IMG/VR virus record: IMGVR_UViG_3300035703_000175
Location: 1-41,748 of that record
Length of the DNA: 41,748 nucleotides
Origin: a virus
Reading direction: 5' to 3' (one strand)
Each line of letters begins with the position of its first letter. Positions within the stretch are counted from its first letter, which is position 1. The notes under the pieces are model-generated. The model ran no database searches. It was not told where the DNA came from and saw only the letters and a list, made by a program, of their open reading frames with translations. Made by a program: the position numbers and the translations under genes. Of the stretch, positions 6,478 to 15,333 are shown piece by piece.

Positions 6478-8691
6478 TTATACGGTACGTGCGGTGACGA
6501 GTAGCAATCCGCCGTAACCTGTAAAGCGTTTGTCGCTTGGTGCTACGTTGCGGAAATCCATTTCTTCAATGAGAGCAATGACAACCTCTCCGGTTCTAAA
6601 GTCTTCGATACGTACGGTATCTCCAGAACTTTCTATCTGCTCCAGTTGTGTGAGCCTGTCAAAGGCTCGTCCTTCATAACCCACCTCGTTGCCTAATGAA
6701 TCGCTCTCGCGGTCATAGCAGGCAATAGGTAGTTGAATCAAACGTTGACGTGGTACAGCAGGCAGCGCCTTGATTTGGTATCCAGTAAATACTGGACCCA
6801 ACGATGTGTTAGATGTAGAACGGCTAACGGTAAACTTGAAACCTACGTACTCTTGTGGTCCAAGAGGATATGGGATTCCGTACTCCTGGGTAGGTGTGTT
6901 CTGTGCAGCACCACCGATTGCATACTCGTTGCCATCTGCATCGATAGAGATAACTGATACTGCACCGTTGGTGGTATCTACCCGAGGATTGATGAACTTA
7001 AATATCTTATCTTCAAGGGTGTTGTATCGAACATATCCAGTTTGTAGGTAGCCAGTAGGTAATAGCGTGCTGGCGTTCTCCATATAGACATAGCCATCTG
7101 TCCCAGAAAAGGCAGTGGCATAGGCAATCCTGTCTGTCTGTCCGATGAAGGCACAGGCAGTGGTCTTGTGTGATGTTGGTGAGCCTGGGTAATATGAATC
7201 AAAAGCGTATGCAGGAACTAATTGGGCAGTGAAGTTACCAAGGTCAAGGCGGATAACTCCAGCCTCACCTTCTACGCTAGTTGCCGCCCAAACAAATCGG
7301 TCACGTGCAGAGAAGTCATAGGTTGGTTGTGATGTCTCTACCACTAGCGGTCCGTAGGTGATGGACCCATCATCTGCAATTACCGCTACCCGGATGCCGT
7401 AGTTGGTACCGATGAGCATATAGCCAAGGTATTCATAGATGCGATAGATGATTTCACCGGCTGGCATTTCTGCTGCTACTGTTCCGTAGGTCAGGGTTGG
7501 CATAGTGCCGTCGGTATCTAGAACAAACTTAGTAATCGTAGATTGAATACGATTGTATCCTGCCACGTAGATAGCAGTTCCGGAAGCAGTGATGCTAGTA
7601 AAAGAGAATCCGTTATCTGGATGAGAGTAGAGTTCTGTCGGTAACGCTGCCGCATTGGTAGCAAACTCGTACACTTTATTGTTAGCGCACATTACGATAC
7701 GCTCTTTAATGAACTCCATTACACCATTAGTAACAGTAATTCCAGGTGCAGTAAACATTACCGTTGCTGCAGTTGAACCAGGCTCGTTAAGAGCCTTCTT
7801 GTTTACTTCCAACTTTCCGGATGCAGTGTCGTTGGTCAACCAATAGGCAGTCGTTCCGTCATCGCAAACAGCAAACACTGGGTCATCTGTTCCAGAGTTG
7901 TAATCTACAAAGTGAATAACGTTAGTGGTGGCTGTTCCAGCAGGACTGACCGCTGTAGATGCTACGTCAGCAGCAGTCTTAGCATAGGTAAAGGTGGTAG
8001 TGGTAGGTACACCAGTGATGGTATAGGTACCATTAAAGGTAGCATCCACTCCAGTAATAACTATCTCCATACCTACACATAGTCCGTGGACTACAGCAGT
8101 GGTGAGTGTGGCAACGTTTGATGTTAACGCTTTATTGGTAATAGAGTTAGTGATAGTAGGAAATACTTTATCAATGTCGTAGTAGTCGTGTAGTAAACAT
8201 CCATCATAAGTATTGCTATTCTGGGTAAAGCGAATAGCCCGAAGGTATTGATAAGGACGACCGTTGCTGTGGAACTCACCAGTAGTGTGATGTGTGGTAG
8301 CGCTAGAACGCAGAAGTGTTGCTTGTCCCTTTGTCCAGACGTCGAGTCCTTTGGACTCGGTGTACTGAAAGCGTAGCCCTTCATCTTGTGCAGGCTCAAA
8401 GTATTTGATGCCTTGACCCAGATGGAATGATGACTGGCTTCTAAACCACCAACCAGTGAGCGACTGCTCACCAGCCTCACGGGTCTGGTCGTACTGGTCT
8501 TTGCGGTACTGTGCAGTTACTCTACGATAAGGAGAGTTATCAGATGTCATCAAGAAGAACGGCATTGTGTTGATGGAGACGTCATAGTTAAAGTCAGTCA
8601 GTGTGTAACTAGATGCCGATACTGGGTTAGACAGAGCAAAGGCTATGTTCTTATATTCACCGGCTTCGGTGATGTCGCTGCCGTATGCCAC
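6478..8691 (-). CDS. Large tail protein with inserted Ig-like module
   Basis: 737 residues, beta-rich. GTG start at 8691 with AAGGAG five bases upstream. Residues about 182-255 (starting NSITNKALTSNVATLTTAVVHG) form a beta-sandwich-like module also found in the major capsid protein at 21679-22851. The remainder has repeated strand/turn sequence ending in a small domain (RFTGYGGLLLVTART). No catalytic motif seen. Length, gene order and composition suggest a tail tubular/nozzle-like or spike protein; which of these cannot be settled by eye. Confidence 0.72.
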   Translation of the reverse strand: MAYGSDITEAGEYKNIAFALSNPVSASSYTLTDFNYDVSINTMPFFLMTSDNSPYRRVTAQYRKDQYDQTREAGEQSLTGWWFRSQSSFHLGQGIKYFEPAQDEGLRFQYTESKGLDVWTKGQATLLRSSATTHHTTGEFHSNGRPYQYLRAIRFTQNSNTYDGCLLHDYYDIDKVFPTITNSITNKALTSNVATLTTAVVHGLCVGMEIVITGVDATFNGTYTITGVPTTTTFTYAKTAADVASTAVSPAGTATTNVIHFVDYNSGTDDPVFAVCDDGTTAYWLTNDTASGKLEVNKKALNEPGSTAATVMFTAPGITVTNGVMEFIKERIVMCANNKVYEFATNAAALPTELYSHPDNGFSFTSITASGTAIYVAGYNRIQSTITKFVLDTDGTMPTLTYGTVAAEMPAGEIIYRIYEYLGYMLIGTNYGIRVAVIADDGSITYGPLVVETSQPTYDFSARDRFVWAATSVEGEAGVIRLDLGNFTAQLVPAYAFDSYYPGSPTSHKTTACAFIGQTDRIAYATAFSGTDGYVYMENASTLLPTGYLQTGYVRYNTLEDKIFKFINPRVDTTNGAVSVISIDADGNEYAIGGAAQNTPTQEYGIPYPLGPQEYVGFKFTVSRSTSNTSLGPVFTGYQIKALPAVPRQRLIQLPIACYDRESDSLGNEVGYEGRAFDRLTQLEQIESSGDTVRIEDFRTGEVVIALIEEMDFRNVAPSDKRFTGYGGLLLVTARTV

Positions 8692-8779
8692 GCTTCTCCT
8701 TCGATGGGTCTGTCGGGTCTACCCAGTCTTCCCAGGTAGGTAGGTTTTCTGTGGTGCAATTACCAGTAAGTAAACTCAT
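8657..8779 (-). CDS. Small hypothetical protein (40 aa), coupled to the tail genes
   Basis: The ATG at 8779 overlaps the stop of the beta-propeller gene as TAATG, and the ORF spans the 87-base gap before the large tail gene, overlapping its start by 35 bases. The product is tryptophan-containing and acidic in the middle (LPTWEDWVDPTDPSKEKRG) and then basic. It also contains the ribosome-binding site of the next gene, so it may mainly provide coupling. Confidence 0.45.
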   Translation of the reverse strand: MSLLTGNCTTENLPTWEDWVDPTDPSKEKRGIRQRHHRSR

Positions 8780-10173
8780 TAGTCACGAACTGTTACAGTA
8801 AGGTCATTTGCTGAATCTGTTAATGTTGCAGTTGATGAGGATATTCCTCCAGCAGTATCTGTCATACCACCAGAAGCATCGGTCAGAGTTCCAGAAGTTA
8901 CTGTTGTAGTAACTGTGTTATAGGTTATATTTACTGGACCAACGCTGTAGTTTCCAGTCTTTCCGCCATCTGTAGGGAGTTTTGCCCCAATCAATGAAGT
9001 TTCTGCACCAAAAGAAGTAGCAAATAAAATATAAAAATCAGAACCATTGATAGCAACAGTTGATGCTGCAGCACCAATATAGTTATTGAGATTGAAGTTT
9101 CTCGCCCATTGTTCTGTTCCGCTCGAATTAAACTTTTGAATGAGGTTTGGGCTTCCGTAGGTAATACCACCAGATGTGGTGTATTGTAAACTGGGAGAAA
9201 TAACATATAGGTTATCCGAAGAATCTATTGCTATAGACTGTGAGTTTATGGCACTACCACTAGCGCTTACTGGGTAGGCAAGATATGTTGTCTTTGTCTG
9301 CCATTGTAAAACTCCCGACGAATTATATTTAATGACAGAACCAAATTTAGTCCCACCACTAGCGTCTGTGTAATAGGATGCTACATAAATGGCACCAGCG
9401 CTATCGCAAACAATTCCCTGTGAGTCAACTGTATCAACGGAAGAAAACTCGCGTTGCCATTGAAGACTACCGGAGGAGTTATACTTAAAAACAATACCTT
9501 TATTTTGCGACCCTGTTCTTACTGTTATACCACAGAGGTATACGTTGGAAGAAGAGTCTAAAGCAATACCAGTAAAGAGGTCAGCATTATTTGTATAGAC
9601 TCTTCTTTGCCAGGTAATGCTTCCTGATGAATCGAATTTCATCACTAAGGCATCGTAGTTATTTGTACTATTATTGTAGGTTTGTCCAGCAATGTACAAA
9701 TTGCCAGATGAATCTATTGCTGAATCGATAGGTAATACATAGATGAATGAATCTGAAAGTCTTTTCTGCCACTGTATAGAGCCAGACGAATTGTACTTAA
9801 TATAAGTACCATAGGTATTGGCATTACCAAAACCAAATACGTAGACATTTCCAGATGAATCAACGGATACTGAATACGCCACATCGTTTATTCCTGATGT
9901 GTCAATCTTACGTTGCCATACAACTTCACCGCTAGAACTATATTTTACTATGTTTTGAGAGTAGTCAGTTCCTCCAGGGTATGCGTAACTATATCCTGCA
10001 TAATACATATTCCCGCTAGAATCCACCGCCATAGATTTTGGGTATGACCAAACATTTGTACTTGCTTTGTTTGTTCTGTTTATCCAGTACCCATTACCTA
10101 CTGCGGTATATCCGGATGAAGTAAGCCCAAGCGCTCTTGCGCTTGCCCCACTAAACGATGACGTAATAGGCAT
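8779..10173 (-). CDS. Beta-propeller (SBBP-repeat) tail/adhesin protein
   Basis: 464 residues. Six strands of the form (D)SSGN(V/L/M)Y plus one degenerate copy alternate with six K(Y/F)(N/S/D)SSG...WQR strands, the pattern of SBBP/NHL-like beta-propellers, so a six- or seven-bladed propeller covers about residues 40-400. The C-terminus is threonine/glycine-rich (TVTSGTLTDASGG...). No signal peptide. Within the tail block a receptor- or surface-binding role is likely. The codon repetition makes this gene prone to internal recombination. Confidence 0.78.
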   Translation of the reverse strand: MPITSSFSGASARALGLTSSGYTAVGNGYWINRTNKASTNVWSYPKSMAVDSSGNMYYAGYSYAYPGGTDYSQNIVKYSSSGEVVWQRKIDTSGINDVAYSVSVDSSGNVYVFGFGNANTYGTYIKYNSSGSIQWQKRLSDSFIYVLPIDSAIDSSGNLYIAGQTYNNSTNNYDALVMKFDSSGSITWQRRVYTNNADLFTGIALDSSSNVYLCGITVRTGSQNKGIVFKYNSSGSLQWQREFSSVDTVDSQGIVCDSAGAIYVASYYTDASGGTKFGSVIKYNSSGVLQWQTKTTYLAYPVSASGSAINSQSIAIDSSDNLYVISPSLQYTTSGGITYGSPNLIQKFNSSGTEQWARNFNLNNYIGAAASTVAINGSDFYILFATSFGAETSLIGAKLPTDGGKTGNYSVGPVNITYNTVTTTVTSGTLTDASGGMTDTAGGISSSTATLTDSANDLTVTVRD

Positions 10174-10182
10174 TAGTATCCT

Positions 10183-11055
10183 TTAGACGAATTTGGTCTG
10201 GCTGGCAAATACTGTGTAGGTTGGCGTTGCTGCTGTCTTGACAATGTTGAAGGTGTAGACATCTACTGAACTAGCGTTACCACCCGTAGGTGCTAAACCA
10301 CCTTGCCACTTAGGCGTAACGGCCGAGCCGTCAATCTGGAACGCTGTTTGGTAATAAGCAGTTGCGCCTTGAGTTACCTTGAAGGTAACAGTGATGGAAT
10401 CACCAACAGCCAGCATTGAAGATAGGGTTGTGCTTGCGTCTCCTCGGACATTGAGAGTCCAGTTTGCTGAGGCATTGGTGGTATAGTACACGTCTGACTG
10501 GGTATTGGCATCAAAGTTGATAGTTCCGGTTGCTGCGGTAGCAGACACCGATGTCAACTCTTCTGGGGATTTAAGCCGTGCATTATTAACTACCGGAGTG
10601 GTAAGAGTTTTATTGGTCAAAGTTTGGGTACCAGTCAAGGTAGCCAACGATGATGGGAAAGTGTTGGTTGCGCTAGAGAGATTCTTGTTAGTTACCGTAG
10701 CACTGTTAGATGGCGTTAAGGCAACTGTAACAATATCTTCAAAGTGCTGAGCATCATTACCAGTAAAGACGTGTTGAACGGTGGCTCCAGCAGTATGAGC
10801 AATACCAGCAGAACCAGCCTGTGCTCGTTGAATAGTAAAGGTAGCCCCCGATGGGTCTGCGGTAATGTAAACAATTTCCTCAGATGATGTCTCTGGGTCA
10901 ATGGCAACCGCAAAGGTATCTCCAGCAGTAAGGGATTGGCCACCCATAAGGGTTGTTGCAGCAGCGGCAGAAGCCACAACCATAGAGGTTTGGCTAGAGT
11001 CAATGCTCGATGCAAGCGTAGTCTCAACGCTAATTGTAGAGTATTTACGTACCAT
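10183..11055 (-). CDS. Tail fibre / minor tail protein
   Basis: 290 residues, serine/threonine/alanine-rich. A central segment (about 115-160) has the TNK(N/T)L...LATLTGTQTLTNKTL pattern common in phage tail-fibre shafts, preceded by a beta domain (about 1-105) and followed by a beta domain ending VYTFNIVKTAATPTYTVFA. GTG or ATG start at 11055. Structural role inferred from the motif and its position between the adaptor and the propeller protein. Confidence 0.74.
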   Translation of the reverse strand: MVRKYSTISVETTLASSIDSSQTSMVVASAAAATTLMGGQSLTAGDTFAVAIDPETSSEEIVYITADPSGATFTIQRAQAGSAGIAHTAGATVQHVFTGNDAQHFEDIVTVALTPSNSATVTNKNLSSATNTFPSSLATLTGTQTLTNKTLTTPVVNNARLKSPEELTSVSATAATGTINFDANTQSDVYYTTNASANWTLNVRGDASTTLSSMLAVGDSITVTFKVTQGATAYYQTAFQIDGSAVTPKWQGGLAPTGGNASSVDVYTFNIVKTAATPTYTVFASQTKFV

Positions 11056-11063
11056 TGTTTACC

Positions 11064-11960
11064 TTACTTTGTGTAGTGGAGACGGATGGGATACTTGTCT
11101 TGAATCTTGAGCGCCTCTTCTTGCAGGCGTTGTTGGTAAAGCGCATAGATGTATCGGGATGAACTTGCACCAGCGGTGGATGGAATCTTGGTATCGTTGA
11201 GGTCTGCCTCAGCAGAGGTAAGATTGATACGACCGGCATCAACATACGAGAGTAGTTTGTAGGATGCACCCAAAGTAATGACATCACGACAGGTATATGG
11301 CAATCCGGATACGCCAGCGAAGTCATCGGTAGATGACGTAAGGTTTGCTGGTGCTGCGGTGTACCAGACCTTGACAGTACGACCAGGTTGGATGTTCTCG
11401 TATAGGTTGACTGTATTGACCGTATTAAAGGTTGCAGTATCTGCCATAGAATCTAGACGCCAGCGGTTGATAGGCAACCATTCCTCTGAGGAACCAGTGG
11501 TCTGCCAAGACATATAGAGAATATCCTCTAGGTCATCCGGCAGTGGGTAGGTTGTCTGCGCTGCGTTGAAAGTAAAGGTCGTGTTATAGACAGCAAAGAG
11601 ATTAGGATAGACACTGTTGATAGTGTCGTTGATAGCCTGTTTGATAATAGTGCGTGGAAATGTCGGACTTAATACGACTTGTGCGTATTGTGAGTGTGGT
11701 GCAGGGCTGGTATTCTGATAGCCACGACCAAAGCCAGGAGCCGCATTGAGCGTGCTGTTGGTCTTGTTGAAGTTATCAATCCAGATGAGTTCATCATCAA
11801 TCTCGATAATACCCTTGGCAAGGTTGGCGCTGTTACCTACCTGGATAGCAGTCTGCGTGGTGTTGATGGCAGCATTAAGATAGGTGATGCGGTCTTGACG
11901 AAGTGTGTATCCAGCAAGGGATGACCGTACTTCATCTATCATATCGGATAGGGTTGCCAT
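11064..11960 (-). CDS. Head-tail adaptor / neck-type structural protein
   Basis: 298 residues. It opens with a helical ...MIDEVRSSLAGYTLRQDRITYLNAAINTT segment that resembles phage adaptor or completion proteins, then a beta-rich middle (PLPDDLEDILYMSW) and a helical C-terminus with tyrosines and arginines (SSRYIYALYQQRLQEEALKIQDKY). No enzymatic motif. The assignment to a portal-attached adaptor is inferred from the N-terminal pattern; a tail protein is the alternative. Confidence 0.58.
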   Translation of the reverse strand: MATLSDMIDEVRSSLAGYTLRQDRITYLNAAINTTQTAIQVGNSANLAKGIIEIDDELIWIDNFNKTNSTLNAAPGFGRGYQNTSPAPHSQYAQVVLSPTFPRTIIKQAINDTINSVYPNLFAVYNTTFTFNAAQTTYPLPDDLEDILYMSWQTTGSSEEWLPINRWRLDSMADTATFNTVNTVNLYENIQPGRTVKVWYTAAPANLTSSTDDFAGVSGLPYTCRDVITLGASYKLLSYVDAGRINLTSAEADLNDTKIPSTAGASSSRYIYALYQQRLQEEALKIQDKYPIRLHYTK

Positions 11961-11962
11961 AG

Positions 11963-13015
11963 TTACCTTTCGTACCAGCCTTTATTCCATAGGGTCTGTA
12001 GTCTTCTAAAATACTTGTCGTACTTTTGTGCTATCACATCTAGTGAGTAGCGTTCCATCGCGGTCTGTCTGATGACCTTCGGGTCTAACGTCTTGACATC
12101 TTCTAGCGCCTGACAGAACTCATCAAACATCCGGCATCGGTATCCGGTGACGCCGTGGATGTTGGTCTCTACGAAAGCGCCCCAGTCTGTGGTGATAGTC
12201 GGGGTACCGCTGAAGTGTGCCTCTGGCACAATGTTCCCAAAAGGTTCTAGGTACAGCGTAGGAGCCAGCAGTGCAGTAGCACCTGCCATTAACTCTGCTC
12301 GTTGCTCTGGGCCTACCACGCCCACGTATTCGCCATACTTGGGTGGCTGCCCTGGTCCTGCCAGGATAAGTTTCTTACCCATTTCTTCACATACCTGAGA
12401 GGCTATGTGAATACCTTTGCGGTCTATCATACGTCCGATATAGAGGTAATAGTCCTCTTTGTCTTCTTTGTAGATAAACTGCTCTGGCTCAAAGTAGCCA
12501 GGGATTACTTCATCAAAGAACTTGCCATCTATTGTGGTGGGGTTGGTGTAGCCAGCATAGTTAGCGTGCATCCAGTTATAGGATTCCCAGACTCGATACT
12601 TCGCAAAGGTTGCTCCGTATCCAATACCGAACTCTACTGATACTTGATTCGGGAAAGCGTCTGCAATAGGCTTGTGAGCAGTCCCACCGATGAAGCAGAG
12701 GAAGTCCTGCGGCTGGACCCTAGCCTTGATGCCAGCGATAGCATTAGCAATAAAGAGTTTCCAGTGGGGTAAGTTGATGTTGAAGGAGGCTGTGGTGTAG
12801 TGTTTGTCTCCAACCGCCTGCTTCCTCTCCTGCTCAGTAATACATACAATATGTCCAGTAACTGGAGCCTCATTAAACTCTCCGGCGTACAGATAGACTT
12901 CGTGACCAAGATTGGTCATCATTATACAAAAGCGCCTTACCTTTTCGGTAAAGGCGCAAGATGTGTATTCAAGGGTTGTTTGGGTGTGGGGTAGCCCCAC
13001 TACGTGGAATCTCAT
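11963..13015 (-). CDS. GT4-family (GT-B) glycosyltransferase
   Basis: 350 residues. It has an N-terminal Rossmann strand (MRFHVVGLPH), GHEVYLY at about 38-44, LYIGRMIDRKGI (191-202) binding the nucleotide sugar, and the EX7E motif E257-PFGNIVPEA with E265, followed by GVTGYR. These are hallmarks of retaining GT4 enzymes. The sugar and acceptor cannot be read from sequence. Its place between the fibre cassettes and adaptor suggests it decorates a virion fibre, or alters host surface glycans to block superinfection. A terminator-like hairpin at 12932-12957 lies inside the coding sequence. Confidence 0.88.
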   Translation of the reverse strand: MRFHVVGLPHTQTTLEYTSCAFTEKVRRFCIMMTNLGHEVYLYAGEFNEAPVTGHIVCITEQERKQAVGDKHYTTASFNINLPHWKLFIANAIAGIKARVQPQDFLCFIGGTAHKPIADAFPNQVSVEFGIGYGATFAKYRVWESYNWMHANYAGYTNPTTIDGKFFDEVIPGYFEPEQFIYKEDKEDYYLYIGRMIDRKGIHIASQVCEEMGKKLILAGPGQPPKYGEYVGVVGPEQRAELMAGATALLAPTLYLEPFGNIVPEAHFSGTPTITTDWGAFVETNIHGVTGYRCRMFDEFCQALEDVKTLDPKVIRQTAMERYSLDVIAQKYDKYFRRLQTLWNKGWYER

Positions 13016-13022
13016 AGAGAGA

Positions 13023-13229
13023 TTATAGCGCGGCTATTTCTTCTTCGGTAAGACCCAATGCGGCGAGTTTAGCAAGGGCTGATTGACGGATAGTTTGTTT
13101 TTGTAATTCTACTTCAGTTCGTTCCGTCGCTTCTTTTTGTAATTTTTCAGCCAAGATTATTTCATCTTTTGTATAATCACGCCAAGTTTCTTCACCTGTT
13201 TGTATATTAAATATTTTTTCTTTATACAT
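13023..13229 (-). CDS. Small fibre-associated protein (68 aa), paralogue of 15764-15994
   Basis: A short N-terminal strand region (IFNIQTGEETWRDYT) is followed by a long charged helix ending LAKLAALGLTEEEIAAL. The same ending (LASLGLTAEEIAAL) closes the protein at 15764-15994; both follow a fibre gene. Such short helical proteins beside fibre genes often act as fibre chaperones or connectors. The 5' half of the gene is noticeably A+T rich. Confidence 0.65.
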   Translation of the reverse strand: MYKEKIFNIQTGEETWRDYTKDEIILAEKLQKEATERTEVELQKQTIRQSALAKLAALGLTEEEIAAL

Positions 13230-13912
13230 TATGCGGCTCCGTAGACTGAAAATGTTCCAGCGTCTAAATTTCCGTTGTTAGAAAAAACCGAAACACTAGT
13301 GACGGTAGCGGTATTATTCCAAACACCGCCCGTCCAAATCCCCCAGTTTGAGTTTGTGTTTGTATCACCTGACGCCATTGAAGTTATTACTTTTTTCCCT
13401 GCTGTGTTACAACCAGAAATTGTGGCCGTTCCCCAAACTCCTGAACCGGCGGCGCTACCAGTAACCGCCAACACGTGATAAGTGTTGCTTAAACTTGATG
13501 TGGCATCAAAATTATTAGCGGCATAAGAGGCTTTGGCCTGATAATAAAAATAATAAGAATCATAATTACTGCCTGTGTCAGTATTAATCCGCAAATGAAT
13601 TCCAGCCGTTGCATTTACAGACGATACACCATTAAAAACGACAAAAATTTCATCAATTCCACTTATACCACTTACCGTTACTGTTGTTGCTCCAGCACCT
13701 ACACAATTCCCAGTTCCTAATAAAGAAAAGTTTTTTGTTGTGGAAACACTTCCCCACTTCAATCCAGTAGCAGTTGTTGAATCAGCCGTAAGGACTTGAT
13801 TGTTAGAACCAACGCCAAGACGAGCCGGAGTTGCTGCTGCAGTAGCAGCGTAGATGTCACCCTTAGCGGTAAGGATGGTATCGATATTAGATACGTCTCT
13901 GGCACGTGTCAT
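13229..13912 (-). CDS. Tail fibre protein with receptor-type C-terminal domain
   Basis: 227 residues. The N-terminal 50 residues carry the phage-fibre segment AKGDIYAATAAATPARLGV...NQVLTADSTTATGLKW, followed by a beta-sandwich-like domain ending in TFSVYGAA. The C-terminal domain resembles those of the 16004, 16936 and 17436 genes (beta-rich, ending YG...). Likely one of several interchangeable fibre tips. Confidence 0.76.
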   Translation of the reverse strand: MTRARDVSNIDTILTAKGDIYAATAAATPARLGVGSNNQVLTADSTTATGLKWGSVSTTKNFSLLGTGNCVGAGATTVTVSGISGIDEIFVVFNGVSSVNATAGIHLRINTDTGSNYDSYYFYYQAKASYAANNFDATSSLSNTYHVLAVTGSAAGSGVWGTATISGCNTAGKKVITSMASGDTNTNSNWGIWTGGVWNNTATVTSVSVFSNNGNLDAGTFSVYGAA

Positions 13913-13915
13913 TTA

Positions 13916-14194
13916 TTAGCCTTCCAATGCAGGGGTTTCGTTTACTACTTCTCCGTCAATTACATTATCTAATACAGGTTCTGGGGATACGAAGACATCA
14001 TTAGCCTCGTCGTAGGTATCACCAATACCAGCAAACTTTCCTCGGATGTTGGCGTTGTAGGATGTTTGAATCCAGCGTCCACCTAATCCGCAGTCCACTG
14101 CGAGGAACTCAGCGCCACGGTCTTCGTGTGCGTTGTCCACTACAAGAACTCGTAGGACTTTATTGTTCTCATCTAACTCTGCGAAATGTGCCAT
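13916..14194 (-). CDS. Conserved phage virion-associated hypothetical protein (92 aa)
   Basis: Sequence pattern MAHFAELDENNKVLRVLVVDN...GGRWIQTSYN...GIGDTYDEAND matches a protein type I recognise from aquatic phages, where it is found among tail-fibre genes. Beta-rich, no catalytic motif. Here it lies between a fibre and the glycine-rich adhesin. Its role is unknown. Confidence 0.68.
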   Translation of the reverse strand: MAHFAELDENNKVLRVLVVDNAHEDRGAEFLAVDCGLGGRWIQTSYNANIRGKFAGIGDTYDEANDVFVSPEPVLDNVIDGEVVNETPALEG

Positions 14195-14209
14195 TGTTTT
14201 CCTTTTCTC

Positions 14210-15004
14210 TTATGACCAATATGTAATGCGACAGTAACCTGAGCCACCATTGCCACCAGTAGTTCCAGTACCATTAGAGCCACCACCGCCGGAACCAGAG
14301 TTCGCTATAGCATTTCCTCCATTTGAGGCAGAACCGCCATTGCCTCCACCGTTGGAGCCAACACCAATTCTTGAGCCAACGCCAGAGCCAGCGGCACCAC
14401 CACCACCACCACCAAAACCATAAAGACCAATTCCGGCAGGGGCAGTTGTCCACACTGAACCATCCCAAGAATACGGACCCGCTGCGCCACCAGCACCCCC
14501 GCCTGAACCAGAACCGTAACCAGCAGTTCCCCCTGCTCCACCCGATGAACCACCACTACTTGTTCCAGGAAGTGCAGGGGTAATGCTTGGGGCGCCATTA
14601 GAACCAAAACTTCGTGCGTTAGTACCGGCACGACCATTGCCGCCTTGTCTAGCAGTTCCTCCTCCTCCGCCATTTCCTCCACCACCACAAACTAATAGTG
14701 AACCAAAAGAAGAATCAGAACCAGCGCTACCTGGACCTCCCGCTCCAGCACCACCACCACCGATAGTAATGGTGTAAGAAGAACCAGAAGTGACAGTAAG
14801 AAACTGTTTAACTACTTGTCCACCGCCTCCTCCTCCACCTGAATCACCCAATCCAGAAGAACCGCCAGCGCCACCACCACCTGCCACAAGTAACACTTCG
14901 ACAGTAGTTACATTTGAAGGTACAGTAAAAGTTCCAGTAGAGGTAAACTCTGAAAACTTTTGAGTTAAACTTCCTGATGCAGTAACAAGGTTAGATACAG
15001 CCAT
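14210..15004 (-). CDS. Glycine-rich tail-tip adhesin-like protein
   Basis: 264 residues. An N-terminal beta segment (about 1-42, ...FTSTGTFTVPSNVTTVEVLLVAGGG) leads into about 200 residues of glycine tracts (GGGGAGG, GSGGGGS and similar), ending in a short GYCRITYW strand. This is the glycine-rich domain form used in phage adhesins such as T-even gp38 types, where glycine loops fold as polyglycine-II helices and specify the receptor. Repetitive codons make length variation likely. Confidence 0.78.
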   Translation of the reverse strand: MAVSNLVTASGSLTQKFSEFTSTGTFTVPSNVTTVEVLLVAGGGGAGGSSGLGDSGGGGGGGQVVKQFLTVTSGSSYTITIGGGGAGAGGPGSAGSDSSFGSLLVCGGGGNGGGGGTARQGGNGRAGTNARSFGSNGAPSITPALPGTSSGGSSGGAGGTAGYGSGSGGGAGGAAGPYSWDGSVWTTAPAGIGLYGFGGGGGGAAGSGVGSRIGVGSNGGGNGGSASNGGNAIANSGSGGGGSNGTGTTGGNGGSGYCRITYWS

Positions 15005-15333
15005 TAGGACAACTCACTTCCAAAAGCGTTAAAGGACATATTGGCAGATGAAGCGTAGACAGTGATAACATCTGTTGCGTTAAGAGTAATGCCTACAGTA
15101 ATAAAGGTTGTATTGTTAGCAGTAATGGCAGAGTCATAGGCAATGTACTCTTCTGCTGATAGGGCAGAGCCAGCCACGCGAATAGCGATACGATAGGTGC
15201 CAGAGGTTGCTGCTTGGTTACAGACAGAGATGGTAGAAACTACTGCTTGTGTACCTGCAGGTACGGTATATAAAGTAGTTGCCGTAGTGGCAGCAGGGTT
15301 AGATTGTCCTAACACTTTATAGTTTATTGGCAT
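15004..15333 (-). CDS. Small beta-structured virion protein, paralogue of 18035-18340
   Basis: 109 residues. Pattern TTATTLYTVPAGTQAVVSTISVCNQAATSGTYRIAI... is shared with the 18035-18340 product (TTTTLYTVPSATTTVVTNILVTNTAASAGTFTMSL...). Both look like a compact beta-sandwich of about 100 residues, typical of fibre-associated or decoration proteins. TAATG coupling to its neighbours. Confidence 0.66.
   Translation of the reverse strand: MPINYKVLGQSNPAATTATTLYTVPAGTQAVVSTISVCNQAATSGTYRIAIRVAGSALSAEEYIAYDSAITANNTTFITVGITLNATDVITVYASSANMSFNAFGSELS

Noticed and set aside
12932-12957. Terminator-like hairpin (GCGCCTTTACC/GGTAAGGCGC then TTTT on the minus strand) near the start of the glycosyltransferase gene
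   Set aside because: It lies inside the coding sequence at codons about 20-28 of a protein whose N-terminal strand (MRFHVVGLPH...) is conserved in GT4-type enzymes; the later methionines do not have good ribosome sites. Probably coding-sequence coincidence, or at most attenuation.
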